Positions 37,301-49,942 of a stretch of DNA of 64,000 bases are shown piece by piece (position 1 is the stretch's first letter; every line of letters starts with the position of its first letter). The notes beneath the pieces were generated by a model that saw nothing but the letters and a program-made list of their open reading frames with translations, was not told the origin of the DNA and made no database searches. Origin of the DNA: Guyanagaster necrorhizus (lineage: Eukaryota > Basidiomycota > Agaricomycetes > Agaricales > Physalacriaceae); the NCBI RefSeq assembly GCF_019112545.1, contig NW_025064904.1:434001-498000 (forward strand). Direction: 5' to 3'. The translations under genes and the position numbers were made by a program.

Positions 37301-39263
37301 CCAAATGAACATGAGGAAGCGGGCAATGGAGTCACAAGACATACAGCATGTTGTTTGTGTGGTGCTAGTATCTCTACCCTCGATTGCCCGATCCTTAATT
37401 CGTGAGCCGGATACATGCGATATGTACGGTAGGGACAGTTGTTGGATTTCTTTGACAGTACACCGTGCGGTTAGGAGGTGAACCAAGTTCTTGTCAGCTG
37501 TCAAAAGACAAGGTGGCTCGTTGTGGCTCTTCCGTTCACGGGACTATAATCCGAGCGGCGTCAAGCTTTCTGGAACGGAGCGCCAGGAGACTAAATGTTC
37601 TTCCCTGCTAAGCACTTATCTGACCAGTAGAAATTGACCTGTCCGAGCAAATCAAAATATGGAATTTTGGGAGTACTTGAATTTCAATGATCGAGTTTCC
37701 TGAATTGATGTTGTCAGCCTGAGTGGAGCCTAACCCTGAGAACAATAAAGTTTACTTCACCGCAAGAAAATTTGACTTGAAATCAACAATAGTAGAACAT
37801 TATTTCGCATTTCCCTTCCACACACCTATCCGAGTCGACAAGTTTGCATTGATGCATGACGCATCCAACCGATCTAAATTTATGTATTTAATTATGTGAG
37901 CCAGGGTGGTATGGAGCCAACTTTAGGAAAGGCCTTCTACGTCGGAATATAGCTGATAGGCTATCCATCGATTAGGATGAACGTGATGAATTGACTTAGT
38001 GCTATGTAGTTACTCACGCGCCCACGACCATGTTCCTGGTGACTTCGGCAGCGAGTGAATACCAATAGAACGAACAAACGCCGCGAAAAGAACAGAGTCG
38101 AAGCTTCCGAAGACTCGGTAGTAATGTTGCACTGATTTGTTTTGGTGCTACGATCGTGAGTCGAGTTTGCCTTGCTCGTCAGGCAAACTCGGGCGATCGC
38201 AGAACTGTCAGGCACCTGGACCTGGTCCTCGCCTCGAGGTTTCATGTCCTCTCTGTCAGATGAGGGCAGACCCTTGATGGAAGCGCTAGCGCCTCATTGT
38301 TTGCGTTCGGCAGATGGAGAGAGTCCGGATTCTGAGGGTCTGGATAAAGGATATTAAGTCTGCTTGGAAACGACCATCAAGAACGTACATACGAAGGGGA
38401 GACGGTGGGACTTGGGAGCGTGGGGGCCCGAATAGCAAGGCTAACACTGGAAGATGTAGAAAATGATGGAGACATCGAACTCGGAGGCAGGGAGAGTTTA
38501 GAAGCGCAAGACGCCTACATTGGTAAGACGCCACTGCAGTTGAACGCATAAGCGAGAGCCACATAATGTAGCTGTATCACTGAGAATCAGCAGACATGGG
38601 ATAGACCGAGATCGAAGAGACAGTTGTGAATCTTCGATGGGTCGCGTAAGGGCATTACTAGGACTTGAATACATGCAAGAAATGGAAAACAGGCGAAGAC
38701 GCTGCGTCCCGGAGATGAATTCGCTAGGGATGTCATCGGCAATGGAAACGGGAAGAGCAGCAATGGTGATATGTTATAGAATACGACCTCGTGTAAAAGG
38801 TATGTTCCCTCGGAATCGGAGACAATGTAAATGGCCTGGGAGGGGTATCCAGCGATAAGACGCGTGGCCGGAACCAAAGACGCTTAGGCCGTCGACAGTC
38901 GGAGAAAAGTGGAGAACGAGCAGCAGAGAGCAACGTTGTATTCTAGATATTGTACGATATACGCGCAGCGACAGGCAAGAAATAAAATAGAGTACAAGAG
39001 GACCCTGCTCTCATCAAGGCTGGGCAGGGAGGACAAGGTCATGGTCGCCGGAAGAGAAACATGGGGGATACTATAAAAGGCAATCGGGAATCGCGTCCCA
39101 ATCCATCAGGGATTCGGACTTGTTCTTTTCTTCGACGACGTCCTGTCAGAAGGCAGTGACGGTATCGCTATCGAACTCTTTTCTCCTCCTTTTCCTCGTT
39201 ATAAGGGCCCAGTACTACCCAGAAATGTGCTAATTCTGTTGTACTACCTTTCACTGCCAGCCC
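34383..39263. other. Gene-poor region upstream of AOX and the CENP-B-like gene
   Basis: Nearly 4.9 kb without a convincing gene. Its CpG content is normal, so it is not the same kind of decayed repeat as 1-6990. Open frames such as 35734-36228 (+, 164 codons) and 35912-36340 (-, 142 codons) overlap on opposite strands, lack recognisable domains and have no plausible splice partners. The left end holds the AOX promoter and the right end that of the CENP-B-like gene. Confidence 0.5.
39072..39079 (+). promoter_or_regulatory. TATA box of the CENP-B-like gene
   Basis: TATAAAAG lies about 190 bp before the first ATG (39264). The interval includes pyrimidine-rich sequence (ttttctcctccttttcctc at about 39179-39197) consistent with a transcribed leader. 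Confidence 0.5.
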
Positions 39264-41072
39264 ATGCAAACAGTTCTCGCACCTCTTCCTCTCACAATGG
39301 ATTCTGCTGACCACGATTTCTCTCCGGCACAATGGACTCCCCATCGCTTTACCCCTTCGCCGTCCTTTGATCCAACTCCAGATATCGAGTACCCTTCACC
39401 AGTCGCTTCAGTGGCACCATCGTTCCAGCAGCCAGCACCACCACCGGAGTCGACGTCGACGGCGGCGCCTGCAGACGACTTCAACCAGGTCCAGTCATCT
39501 ATTGGCCCAGATCGTGTGCTGACGCGGCGCCAAAAGGCTGCTCTCGAGGGCAGGCGCTCCTCGTTTCCTGCTGCCCCACGCTCTCCAGTGCGTATGTCTT
39601 CTCGGGGTTATCAATTATTTGTCTAATTTTTATTTATTAATAGCAAACTATCCGCTCTCATACGCCACCAGCCTCGCCTCACCGCGAGCGCCTGTCGATG
39701 AATGTCTCTGCCCTGCAGATGCCCCATCCGTATCCACTGACCCCAGACTCTTCCTCTACTTCCTACTCAGCCCCTTACACCTTCCCTCAATCCCAGAACT
39801 CTCATTCCCAGTCCCCGTCTGACCCTCGTTCTGCCTCTCCAGCCTTGAGCACTACCTCTTCTTCGGCTTCAGCTTCGTCCAATCATCCCCAGTTTGCACA
39901 GTTCCAACATACTCCAGGCCTTTCTGGTAAAACACAAAAACAGCGCAAGCAGCGTCTCTTTAATGTCGATCGCAAAGCCATCTGTCAATATCATCGGCAG
40001 CATCCGGATGCTCGTCAGGAAGATATTGCTTCGCGCTACGGGGTTGAGCGCAGCACCATCTCCAAGATCCTCAAACACAGAGTTAAATGGCTTAGCGTCC
40101 CCTCTGATGAGGAACTCCGAATCTCAAAGCACCGGTATGTACGTTCCTCCCATCTGGTAACATAACTTACCCACACCATCCCGCCTCAGACCTTCGAAGT
40201 TCCCTATTATCGAGGAAAAGATGGTCCTTTGGTTGTCTGACTCAGAGACCACCAAAACCTCGCTCTCTGACATGCGTTTACGCGAAAAAGCCCGTCAGAT
40301 TGCACGGGACATTGGCATGTCTGAAGATAGATTCAAAGCTTCCTCAGGCTGGGTCGAAAACTTCAAGCATCGACACGGCATACGCGGAGGAATCTGGACT
40401 GGTGACGGGCTTAATACGCGCGCCGCTAGGGCACTCGGAATGTCCTCGCCGGATACCTTGCTCACTCCGCAGGAAGCTGAGGAGGCCATTCGAGGGTATG
40501 AAGCCAGAGACCGAGAAATCGAACGAAAGCGAGCCGCTGGGCTGAGGCCTGCGAGTTGGCCGCAAGAACAGCCAACACATCATCCTTCGTATAATCATTA
40601 TGATTCTTCGCAATATGAAGCCTCGTCGTCAGTACCCCCTACGACAGAACAGTCGTCGATAACACAATCCTCGCTCCAGCCAAGGTATGATTCCACAACA
40701 AATACTGTGGTGCCATACGATGGTGGCTCGTCTGTGCGATCGCCAGCGTATCAAACTCCAAGCTCTTACCCCGCTCCCGCTCCCACTTCGCCTACGGCCT
40801 ATCCTCGCCCCCCTTCGCCCAGCTCTTCATACCCTCCGGCACCCCCTCCTGACTCCTACCCCGTTATGGAAGCCTATGTTCCTGTACCTAATATTCCCGA
40901 CAACTCTGTGCCTACGTTGGCGGAGGTAGAAGAACACATGAACAAGGTGCTCCTCTTTTTCGATACTTCGGCGGGCATGGGGGTCATTAGCCATGAGGAT
41001 CGAGAAAACCTCAACCAAGTGAAGCGTGCCCTGTTCCAAGCAGCGAGCGGCGTGCCCTACGTGAGGGAGTAG
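39264..41072 (+). CDS. CENP-B / Tc5-type HTH DNA-binding protein (domesticated-transposase-like)
   Basis: Three exons. ATG at 39264 (MQTVLAPLPLTMDSADHD) or the inner ATG at 39297; stop at 41072. The N-terminal 200 residues are Ser/Pro-rich. The first HTH reads RKAICQYHRQHPDARQEDIA and YGVERSTISKILKHR (CENP-B N-terminal/Psq type). After the second intron comes a CENP-B/Tc5-type HTH: PIIEEKMVLWLSD, REKARQIARDIGM and FKASSGWVENFKHRHGIR. A Pro/Ser/Tyr-rich tail and a helical end (LAEVEEHMNKVLLFFDT) finish the protein. The DDE nuclease of pogo transposases is absent, as in CENP-B-like host proteins. No terminal inverted repeats are evident nearby. Likely nuclear; target unknown. Confidence 0.85.
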
Positions 41073-44000
41073 CTTACTGAAATAACTTTACGCTGGGGTT
41101 CTCATATAGAGACGATGTCCGTATTTCCTTTTTTCCTCCCTCTTTCTCTGGCTCGATAACAGTCTCATTGCAAATGGTCTCCTTTCTCGTATGCATGCAT
41201 CACCATCATTCTTCATCCGCATCCATCAAGACATCCTTGTATACAGTTCACTTCACTGTACATGTAACCAACCCCATTTGTTGTTGTTAGGTACCAACCA
41301 GCAGTTAAAGACCATCCACATCCTGAAAATACGTATACCACCTGTATGTACAGTTTGCGCATTAAAACAATATCTGCGCCTGTCCTGCACACTTATGCAT
41401 GGCGGGTAATGTTGCATTCGCCGAGAAATAAATATGTTATTATCGCTTTACATAAATTTGTACCAATTTCTTCTCTTTCTGAAGATCTGCCCTCATAGCA
41501 ACTGCATCCGTTCCCCTTATATGAGCTGCACAAAGTGACAATTACCATAGCGCCGCAAAGACCTTGCCCTGGTAAATAAACATTATCCAGCTAGTCCTAA
41601 ATAGTTCATCTGTTAGCCGTGAACCAGAGAGGAGAAACAACGTTCGGCATTCGATGCGAACTTCTTACTTAAGTTGACTTGGGATTTGTAGTGGCTTCAC
41701 TTCCATACACTCCGCTCTTGGATCTCAACCTGCCCCTGGCCTTTCATCGAACCGGCTTGCGTTGGATATTAGAGAATGGTTACAACGATAAGTGGCTCAC
41801 CACAGGTTATAACCAAGGTGACTCTTCAAGTTAGACCATGTCCTCAATCGTTCGGGTTCAGTTCGCGAAATACTTGTCTACGAATCCAGCACGATGTCAA
41901 CTGACCAAGGACTTGGGTCATCTAGGTATTTTTTTCCCAGAGAACAGGGATCCCCCGTCGGAGAAGGCCTGTAAAGAAACGCTAAGAACAAGGATAGGTA
42001 AAACCTCGCTCGGATGGGGTAAAGACGCACCATTGTATGCATGCCGACGTTTCATATGTAAAGGAGAACGAAGTAACGAAAATTTGAATGGAGAAGAGAT
42101 GATTTTGTTAAAGATGATGTACCACTCTCAGAATAAAAAGAATATCTAAAAGGAGGAATATGGATGAGCTTGAAATTTGATCAGGAGCGACAAGGTTGTA
42201 CTTACCTTACCCTTACACATGCCGGATCCAAAGACGATATAAGAGATCCTAGATTTCGAGGGTAAGAGCTAGCCTATTAAGTTTCTAAGACGGTGTAGTA
42301 CTCCGGAACATCTCCAGCTCAAGCCTCGAGACGTCAGTGACACTGGCAGTACGGGGTTGCTTGATTATTGATATACTGGAATGTGGCACAAGGCACCGAA
42401 CTTCTAAGGGAGCCTGAGTAGAGCACATGTACAGCAAATAACAGATAAAACTCGCCTGTCATGGCGCAAGAACGGATTAGCTAAAAGAAAGGGGAAAATT
42501 GTAAATAAAAAACACACGCCTATTACGTTTAGTAGGTTGGTGGGGACCTAGGCGCAGTCCGCTGCCCAACCTGGGGCCGCAAGATGTGATGTGGGAATCA
42601 TTGATCTAATAAAAACCGTGTTTGATTGGGAAACTAATTAGAATACTTGTTAACGGTTAACTTTGCTGATAATTCCAAAGAACTTATCGCGGAATTATGT
42701 AAGGAAGTCCTGGAAGGCGAGCCTTTCTAATGCTTTTCTGTGGAAAACGGCCATCCCATCTTGAGTCTACTTGAGAAAAATGATCAGGCAAATTAGGGAC
42801 CCGGCACGGTGACAGGCAGGTGGCAATGCACACTGAACACACGTTGGCGTGGTATGAGCGGGGCAACCATTGAACTAAGTTCCGGGGTACATCGATAAAC
42901 TAGTCATATCCTCATGGATATATGGCTTTGATATAGCAAGCCCGCCGCATGCATATGCACAACTGCCGTAAGGAGATGTGATGGGAATGATAAAGGACGA
43001 TATAGAAACGCAGATGATTGAAAGTAGTAGAATGTCGGGGGAAAAAAGATGGAGACACTTGGCGTATGCCTATACCATAGACTGTTAGATGGAAGAAACA
43101 AGCCATGCAAACTGGGATAAGTATAGGTATCTGGCGGACAATAGTGCTACAGATGCACCATTATCCTTAGATCCGTTGTAGAAATTTGGTCTCGGTGGTA
43201 GGCCACATACAGGACGAATAAAAGAGCAGTAGAAACCAGATGAAGGGGCATCAGCCGACCAAGTAAACGACGAAGAAGGCTCGTTTGAGCCAGTCTAACC
43301 ACAGCCTGACGACAATGGGTCGATCAAGCCTTAGGCCATAGAAGCGGATAGCTTGATCAACAACTGTCACGGACGTTGTGGACTCTTTCGAGCCTCGATT
43401 ACAACTTGAAGTGACAAGTGCCGGTTATGAAGCTACGCGTGCATTAGGAAGACGGAGAACCGAAAATTTCCAGGACTAACATTGAACAGATAATATTTCC
43501 AGAACGAAAAATACCGTTTTCAGCCTGTGAGGATGGCCACCACATGCAGGGGAAAAGGACATGGCTCGACATTTGACCCTATTCGGGCCGACTTTGCCGA
43601 TCTGTTTGGATGGTGATTTCCTCTTTTGACTTTATAATATAAAGTTTCGACCATCATGCCGACCGCCTGGTTCGAGATATTGTGGACTCCATACAAAGTA
43701 CTGAGTCCGTATCGACCAGAACCCATTCAATCCCTTGCTCTCAGGAAATTATCAGGCGCTGAATGTTGAAACGCGGCTGCCGAGATCAATCCGACTTAGG
43801 GCCCTTTCCTGCTCTTTATGACCCGTTCTCTTACACCTGGCCTTCTTCTAAGCTCTATCTACCGCTGTGCGGGTAACGACTCCGGTGAGAAAGTGGCCAC
43901 AGAATCACATCGCTCTGCCCTCGGGTATACTGCATTCCCCTGCCCGGTTCATATGTTCGTCAGCAGTGAAACCTTACGATTGGCGACGTCTGACTACCGA

Positions 44001-44650
44001 TACCAGCAGAAGGATATGCTATTCTGACCGGTTATTTTACTCCCGGACAGGCTCTGGACTTCGCTGCTAAAAGAAAAACTCACGACATGTTTCATTGTCT
44101 TCATTGAAAGTCTACGGAAGGGCAAAACGACCATCCTTCAAAGCCTCCTTCGCTGCGCCACTTTGCTTTCTAACTCACACCGTGACCACAGGAACGTTTA
44201 CTTACTCTGCTGTATGTGTCTATGTTCCTTGATTACATATATGAGCTCCTTAGACGTCACCTAGTTTCCAACACACACATGTGAATGAAAACTACTGGTT
44301 GCGATAGTACACCAGCACGTGGGGTCCATCTGTGTACGAATTTCGAAACGAGGTATGATGTACACCGCACACATATTTTTCTCCGGTGGCAAGAAAAGGA
44401 GATGCATTTTTACCGGCGATATCTGCGTTTACTATTGTCTCCTTGCAAAGGATGTTATTCGAGTCCCTAAAGACCGGTGGATAAGATTCCTCCGATGGTA
44501 TTACAATTAAATAAGTAGCATACATGTTATCTCATGTTATAGCAAGGGCATAGCAGGAGGGCATGCGCCGGCTCTAAATGTGTATAGGAACTTCGAAGGG
44601 AACTTCCGTCACGTGATCGCGTATCTGACTCGTCTCGACCGTGATTCGAC
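41073..44650. other. Gene-poor region downstream of the CENP-B-like gene
   Basis: About 3.6 kb. The first few hundred bases look like a 3' untranslated region (AT- and pyrimidine-rich, with poly-A-signal-like aataaatatg at about 41425). An open frame at 41838-42149 (+, 103 codons) and several overlapping frames at 43.8-44.5 kb have no recognisable domain. No RNA gene was recognised. Confidence 0.45.
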
Positions 44651-46366
44651 ATGACTCAAGGTCAGCCTATGTAAGTTCTATACATTTCAATTGATTGGGC
44701 ACAAAGTTGCCAATAATGCCTTCCGTTCTCTCTACCCAACGAGCTTATACAGGAAATTGGCCTGGTGGTATGTTTGTATGTCTCTGTTATCTTCCATCTC
44801 ATGTTACTCAACCTTCCGCAGGCTGAAACGTCGACCTCAAATATCTTCGTGCCGTATGCCAGCGCGCTTGCATATCCCTTGACCCCGTCCTGGTCCTCAC
44901 ATTGACCGTCAATTTAAACCTGGCTGAATTCAAGTACCATCGCATTATTTTCCCCGTGCCATTGATCGACGACCTAGCTACCCTCCGTACACCTATTGCA
45001 CTATATGTTCGGCATCTCTCAGTAATTGTATCTACTCGGCATTCTCCGTTGGTTCCGAAATACGATCGCAAGCTCACACATAATCACTCTGCCCTTGGGC
45101 ACCTAAAGAACGATTTACGACCAGCTTTGACGTCCTTGATTAATATCGTGTCTGCGACAGTTGGGTATAGTGTTCCTCTTGTGATTTTTCCCCCACACTT
45201 GCTGTCTTCTGGCCATAGATTTGACACGCAGGGTATTCGGACGGTACCGTCTTGGGTTATTGATGAGATCTTCCAAGGGTTGAAATGCCTTTCCCCTACT
45301 CGAGGACGTCCATATCTCAGCCAGACCTTAATCTCCCATTTCTATCCTCGGTCAAACATTTGAATGGACCACGGGCATTTGATTGGGGTGGGTCAGGTCA
45401 CTGCTACCGTACATTAGAGAAAGGCTTGTCCCTTGCAATCACAGCCTGCCCTGCCCTGTCACACTTGAAACTGGACGGGGATTCCATATCCGTAAATCAC
45501 CTTCCTTACATTTCGCGTACCATCTCTCAGAACGGCTACCGTCTCTGTCAGCTGTTTCGTTATGTATCCCCTGACAAGCCTCCTCTCCTCACCAATCTCG
45601 ACATTCGTGAATGAAACGTCTCCCATTCCGTCTGGCTGTATCCCAACCTTCGCTCCTTACAAACATTGATCATCCGTGATCGCTGCGACGTTTCCCCACA
45701 CTTCTGGAATGGTCTTGTCCAAGAACACATCCAGATTCCGGACCTTACCTTGGTCATTGGTACCGATCCAGCGCCGCTTCATTTTCTCCGCTCCAATAAG
45801 GAGCTGGTGAAGTTAGTTTTATGGACAGGTCTCAAGGACTTGACGGGGGACTATGAACAAGTAGAACGCATGGGGATGGCATCCTTCAAAGACATGTTAC
45901 CTCTTCTTTCTGGTGCACTGGAGGAGCTCCATATTAAGCCTAGGTTGCGGGGAAAATGGGTATATGGGAACCCTGCCACTGACTCGATCGCGCAATGCAA
46001 GAAACTGAAGGTCTTGGGAATACATGTATCTGATCGTGATTCTGTGGTCAGGGCTTATTGTTCGCTTCTTTCATATTAACAACAATGCTCACCTGTTACC
46101 AGTAGACATCTTTACTAGACTTTGTTAAAGTGCTGCCCGCTTTGCGCACGCTGTATTTGTACGGGGCTCCAACTCATGAACGGCCGCACACCCTATGTAT
46201 CATCGATACAGACGCCTTGGAGAAGCTTCGCATACGAGACGCCAGAGTCGAGGATGTGATGAGCTATCTTGAGGTGATTCTTCCGGACGGGGTGGTATAC
46301 AAACCAGAATTGATGATTGATGGGGACAAGCCATCCTGGTTCTTCAAGCGTTTCCAACCAGCCTAA
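44651..46366 (+). pseudogene. Probable F-box-type gene, eroded
   Basis: A short first exon (MTQGQPM) and LPNELIQEIGLV look like the start of an F-box, the N-terminal substrate-adaptor motif of SCF ubiquitin ligases. The next part (DLKYLRAVCQRACISLDPVL) is open only in a frame entered through TGA at about 44822. At about 45290-45340 the trace passes through three frames (GLKCL, then LLEDVHISARP, then DLNLPFLSSVKHL). A second TGA at 45612-45614 interrupts one frame between LTNLDIRE and NVSHSVWLYP. The C-terminal part (LVKLVLWTGLKDL; after an intron SLLDFVKVLPALRTLYLYGA; end KRFQPA) is clean, resembling LRR-like tails of basidiomycete F-box proteins. Probably a recent pseudogene; unusual introns cannot be excluded. 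Confidence 0.5.
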
Positions 46367-46900
46367 TGAATCGTCCTGAATTTGTAGAGAACAATCCTTC
46401 AAAGAAACCCAAGTGTTTCATGCTTTCGATATATGATACTTATTTTTACCAATGTCTTCTATGTCCTTGTGCTTCCCATCAGTCCACCCCGTTCAGGGTA
46501 CGGGTTTCATCGTATCCTCGCGAGCATCGCGTTTCGCAGTTGAATTTGAGGGCCCTAATAACAGCAGAAGATTGCATATCTCCAACCCATCGCCACTCCG
46601 TGCACCTGATCCCCGCCGTCTGCATTGGCATCAGGCTGAAAATTCAAACAGCTTATAAGAAATATTTCGCGCGGTCCATTGAATCTAAAAATGGGCTGTA
46701 ATCTTGTATCCCCATCATTAACCATTTACGTATTGAGACACGTCCAATTCAGTTGAAAACTCGGGTCTGAGCAGAGAAGTTGAGAAGGGTTATGAAATGG
46801 AGTTCTCGCATAGATTTATAGAACAACACCAGCAACGCAAGCTTCAGTTATAGCATCTACTAGAAGTTGATTAATGACATGGTATGAGTCTGTAAGCTAT
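46367..46900. other. Intergenic region after the F-box-type gene
   Basis: About 530 bp, AT-rich, presumably 3' flank. No gene is supported. Confidence 0.4.
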
Positions 46901-46919
46901 CTGCGCTTTTGGGTTCATT

Positions 46920-47700
46920 CAACGGGCCCAGACGTGGTCAAGGGCTGACTGGATATCGATAAGGCTGAGCTCCAACTCCAGATAGCGAAGCCCCTTCACA
47001 TCATCCCCGAGTTCGTCGGCCATAAAGGCCAAGCGGATGGAGTCAAGCGGATGGACTGCAAGATGAACAATGAACACCTGAAAGCATTTTGTCTAGCACT
47101 ATGTAGCGAGTGATCAGATCATCGCAAAATTTCTATCAATGAAATCCACATACAGAAGGAATCGATGCAATTGTCGCGCGTCCGTTGCGGCCTACGGCGG
47201 AGCTGGAAATGTATGATTAATCGTAGCGAATCAACGCGGGCTTAGGATACCAAGGACTTGATCTCCGCAATGTTGTATTCGAAACATCAAGACTCGGAAA
47301 CAACTGTACTTATATGAATCTTGATAAACTCAAATTGCTCACGAATACCGCGGAGTTGGACCTCCTTCTTGATAACGTCTAAAATGAACAGATCACCAGG
47401 AGCAGCCAATAACGATCCATTGACCCACATGTATCTATAGCTCTTGACCCTTTCTCCAAGCGCATAGAAGCTACCTATGATCTCGAGGGAAAAGCCTGTC
47501 ATCTCCTTCGTACCCGACGAGACGACAGCAAATCCAGGTATCAACCGACGATTCTAGACACCGTTGTTTGGAGTATATGAGGTGAAGATAGCAAGATCGG
47601 TGGCAAGAAAGCGGAAGCGAGACCTGGAGCTGTTAGTTAACATCAGACACAACGCACTGAAAGAAAAAAAGATCAAGGCGGACCACCATATAATGCCAGC
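46920..47700 (-). other. Unidentified minus-strand coding traces
   Basis: Between the F-box-type gene and UPF0390 the minus strand carries pieces that look coding: FRFLATDLAIFTSYTPNNG, IPGFAVVSSGTKEMTGFSLE and YRYMWVNGSLLAAPGDLFIL (the 47544-47287 stretch), GRNGRATIASIP, and LGDDVKGLRYLELELSLIDI near 46940. Splice-like signals lie between some pieces, but a stop (TAG at about 47554) and unclear joins prevent a model. The style resembles beta-propeller-like tails of basidiomycete F-box proteins, but I do not recognise a family. It may be a decayed gene or one I cannot splice. Confidence 0.35.
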
Positions 47701-47763
47701 AATATGGTGGATCATGACTTCTTCAAACCAGATCTAAGTGAAGATTAGCAAATAACTTCCTTT

Positions 47764-48086
47764 CTAAGAACGAGGAAATTTATCGTACGCTTCGGGACCG
47801 GCATTTTTCATGATGGTCAACTTGCCAGCGGAGGCGGCTGACACCATTTGCTGTTCTATCGACTTGTTGATTTTTGCAGAGAGATTCTATATTACGAAGT
47901 GTTAGGAAATACTGTGACGAAAAGTGGGAGCTAACGCACCTTGTGCAATGCAGCCTGCTTGACAAGGACAGCTTTCTTGGGAGCGATATAGCGTTTTCCT
48001 TTCTTTGTGGCTGCCGCTGCCTTTGACGCCTGGCGAGCTGATGGACCGGATTTGGCCTGTAGCCCCTTCGTCCTTCCCTGTGCCAT
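47764..48086 (-). CDS. UPF0390 small basic protein
   Basis: Two exons, about 90 residues. ATG at 48086 (MAQGRTKGLQAKSG), first exon ends AVLVKQAALHK, second exon reads NLSAKINKSIEQQMVSAASA and MKNAGPEAYDKF, stop at 47764-47766. The Ala/Lys-rich N-terminus, IAPKK and the IEQ-M-A pattern match the UPF0390/DUF2462 family (Leydig cell tumour 10-kDa protein homologue), small nuclear/nucleolar proteins of unclear function. It is head-to-head with the complex I gene (ATGs 120 bp apart). Confidence 0.8.
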
Positions 48087-48206
48087 GGCAGTAAAAAGTT
48101 GAGAATGACAAGTCACACGTTACATCCACGTGGCGTTGTGATCCCGCCGTTCACCGAGTCCGACTTGGCAACCACAATCTCTGCGTTATATCACTTCCAG
48201 GTGGGC

Positions 48207-49688
48207 ATGTTTTCGTCCCGCATGCTATGCCTGCAGCGAGCAGCCCGTCTGCAGGGAATTGTTAGTATTTTTATTGCTGTATCTCTTCAATATTTGCTGA
48301 TACAGTGTCGAACAGCGAACATACCACAGTATTACTCCGCTGCCTAACAAGGTCGTCGTCGCCTCTGGTCTTCCAGGTTACAGTGCGGTGTCGGGTCATG
48401 TAGCTACGGTCTTTGGATGCACTGGATTTTTGGGAAGATATCTCGTGTCCAAGCTTGGTACGCATACCTCATCATTCCGGTTGATGCATAATTGCACAAT
48501 TATTACAGGAAAACTCGGCACCCAGGTGGTTGTTCCATACCGTGATGAGGACGAAAAGAGGCGTCTGAAACCCATGGGTGATCTAGGACAAATTGTGCCT
48601 ATGGTTCGCAGCACGGCCCATTCGTCCTTTCGGTTTCTTCTAACGCTTCCGTCGTCCACAGGAATGGGATATCCGTAATGAGTCCCAAATAGCCGAGTGT
48701 GTAAGGCATTCGACCGTTGTATACAATCTTGTTGGACGTGACTATGAAACCAAGTGGGCCGCTCGCGTATCCCTCTGACGAAACTTTTTTTTTAATTTGG
48801 GAACGTTCACAGAAACTTTGACTTCTCGTCGGTCCACATCGAGGGCGCTGAACGGATCGCAAAGCTCGCAGCGGAGTCTGGTGTTCCACGCTTCGTCCAT
48901 GTCTCGCATCTTAACGCCTCGGCTTCTTCACCGTCCAAATTGTACCAGGCCAAGGCAGAAGGAGAACAACGTGTGAAAGCGGCATTCAAGGATGTTACTA
49001 TTGTTAGGCCTTCGGCCATGTATGGATACGAAGATAAGCTATTGAATAATATCGCTAGTACGTCTCGCGTTTATCCGTGCACCATTGCCCATGTGCTGAC
49101 CCAGCTATTACTAGTCTGGCCCATCTGGTGGAAGTTGAACAATGCCGAAACCCAAGTCAGGCCGGTGCACGTACGTTGATCCAGCTTGCTATGGACATTT
49201 GGTCTCACGAGGACTGTTCTCAAGGTCATCGATGTTGCACAAGCTCTCGCTACCCTTATGACAGTACCCCATTCACCTGGAACTCTCAACCTTCCCGGTC
49301 CATCCACGCTCACATACGATTATCTGCTGGATCTCGTGTCTTCTGTAACGCTTCAGCCACCGTCTAAAGCTCCCACAATTCCCAAAGCAGTGGCGACCCT
49401 TTTGGCCAGAGTTGCTTCGCAGTCAGTGTGGTGGCCAACACTCAGTCCGGATGAAGTGGTAAGAAGGTACATTAATGACGCTGAATTGCCGGGTAATTGG
49501 GATCTTGTCGGTATTACTCCGTCAGAGATTGAGCATCATGCCATCACATACCTAAGGCGGTATCGCTCTGCAGATAACTTCACGCGGCCGATTCTCTTTC
49601 CTCCTAGGCCAGATGTAAGTGTTTACCTTGTGCCATTCCGCCGTTACTTTTTGCTTACGTTGTTCGGAAGACTGTCCAGGAGAACTGA
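48207..49688 (+). CDS. NDUFA9: Complex I 40-kDa subunit (NDUFA9 / NUO-40 type)
   Basis: Accessory NAD(P)-binding subunit of mitochondrial NADH:ubiquinone oxidoreductase, with an atypical short-chain dehydrogenase fold. ATG at 48207 ([17 protein letters not shown]) gives a basic mitochondrial presequence. The second exon enters through the acceptor in gtcgaacag, giving [13 protein letters not shown]. The dinucleotide site is [16 protein letters not shown] (GxxGxxG). Then [88 protein letters not shown] and [12 protein letters not shown] follow. The C-terminus after an intron is TVQEN with TGA at 49686-49688; if that intron is not removed, the frame runs to 49713. Confidence 0.9.
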
Positions 49689-49942
49689 GTGGTTATGTTT
49701 ACCCACCATTTAGAAGAAATAAATAAATCTTGTCCTCTGAATATCCTTTCCGCTTTGATGTAAAGAGTGATGCTTTCTACGTTGGAATACTTTCATAAAT
49801 GTGTGTATACCGATGGAGTGGTGGGGGGAAGAATACGTTACAGACAGAAAACGGTGTAATTACGAGGCGTAAGTCGTTAATGTGTGCAATCCTGAGTGAT
49901 AAATACAATCTATCCCTCAATGTCATCTGAATCTGACTATGT

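Noticed and set aside
41838..42149. 103-codon open frame
   Set aside because: Lys-rich random-looking sequence without homology that I can recognise and without nearby exons.
43818..44070. Two overlapping plus-strand frames of about 68 codons
   Set aside because: They read the same bases in different frames, neither with a domain nor splice partners.
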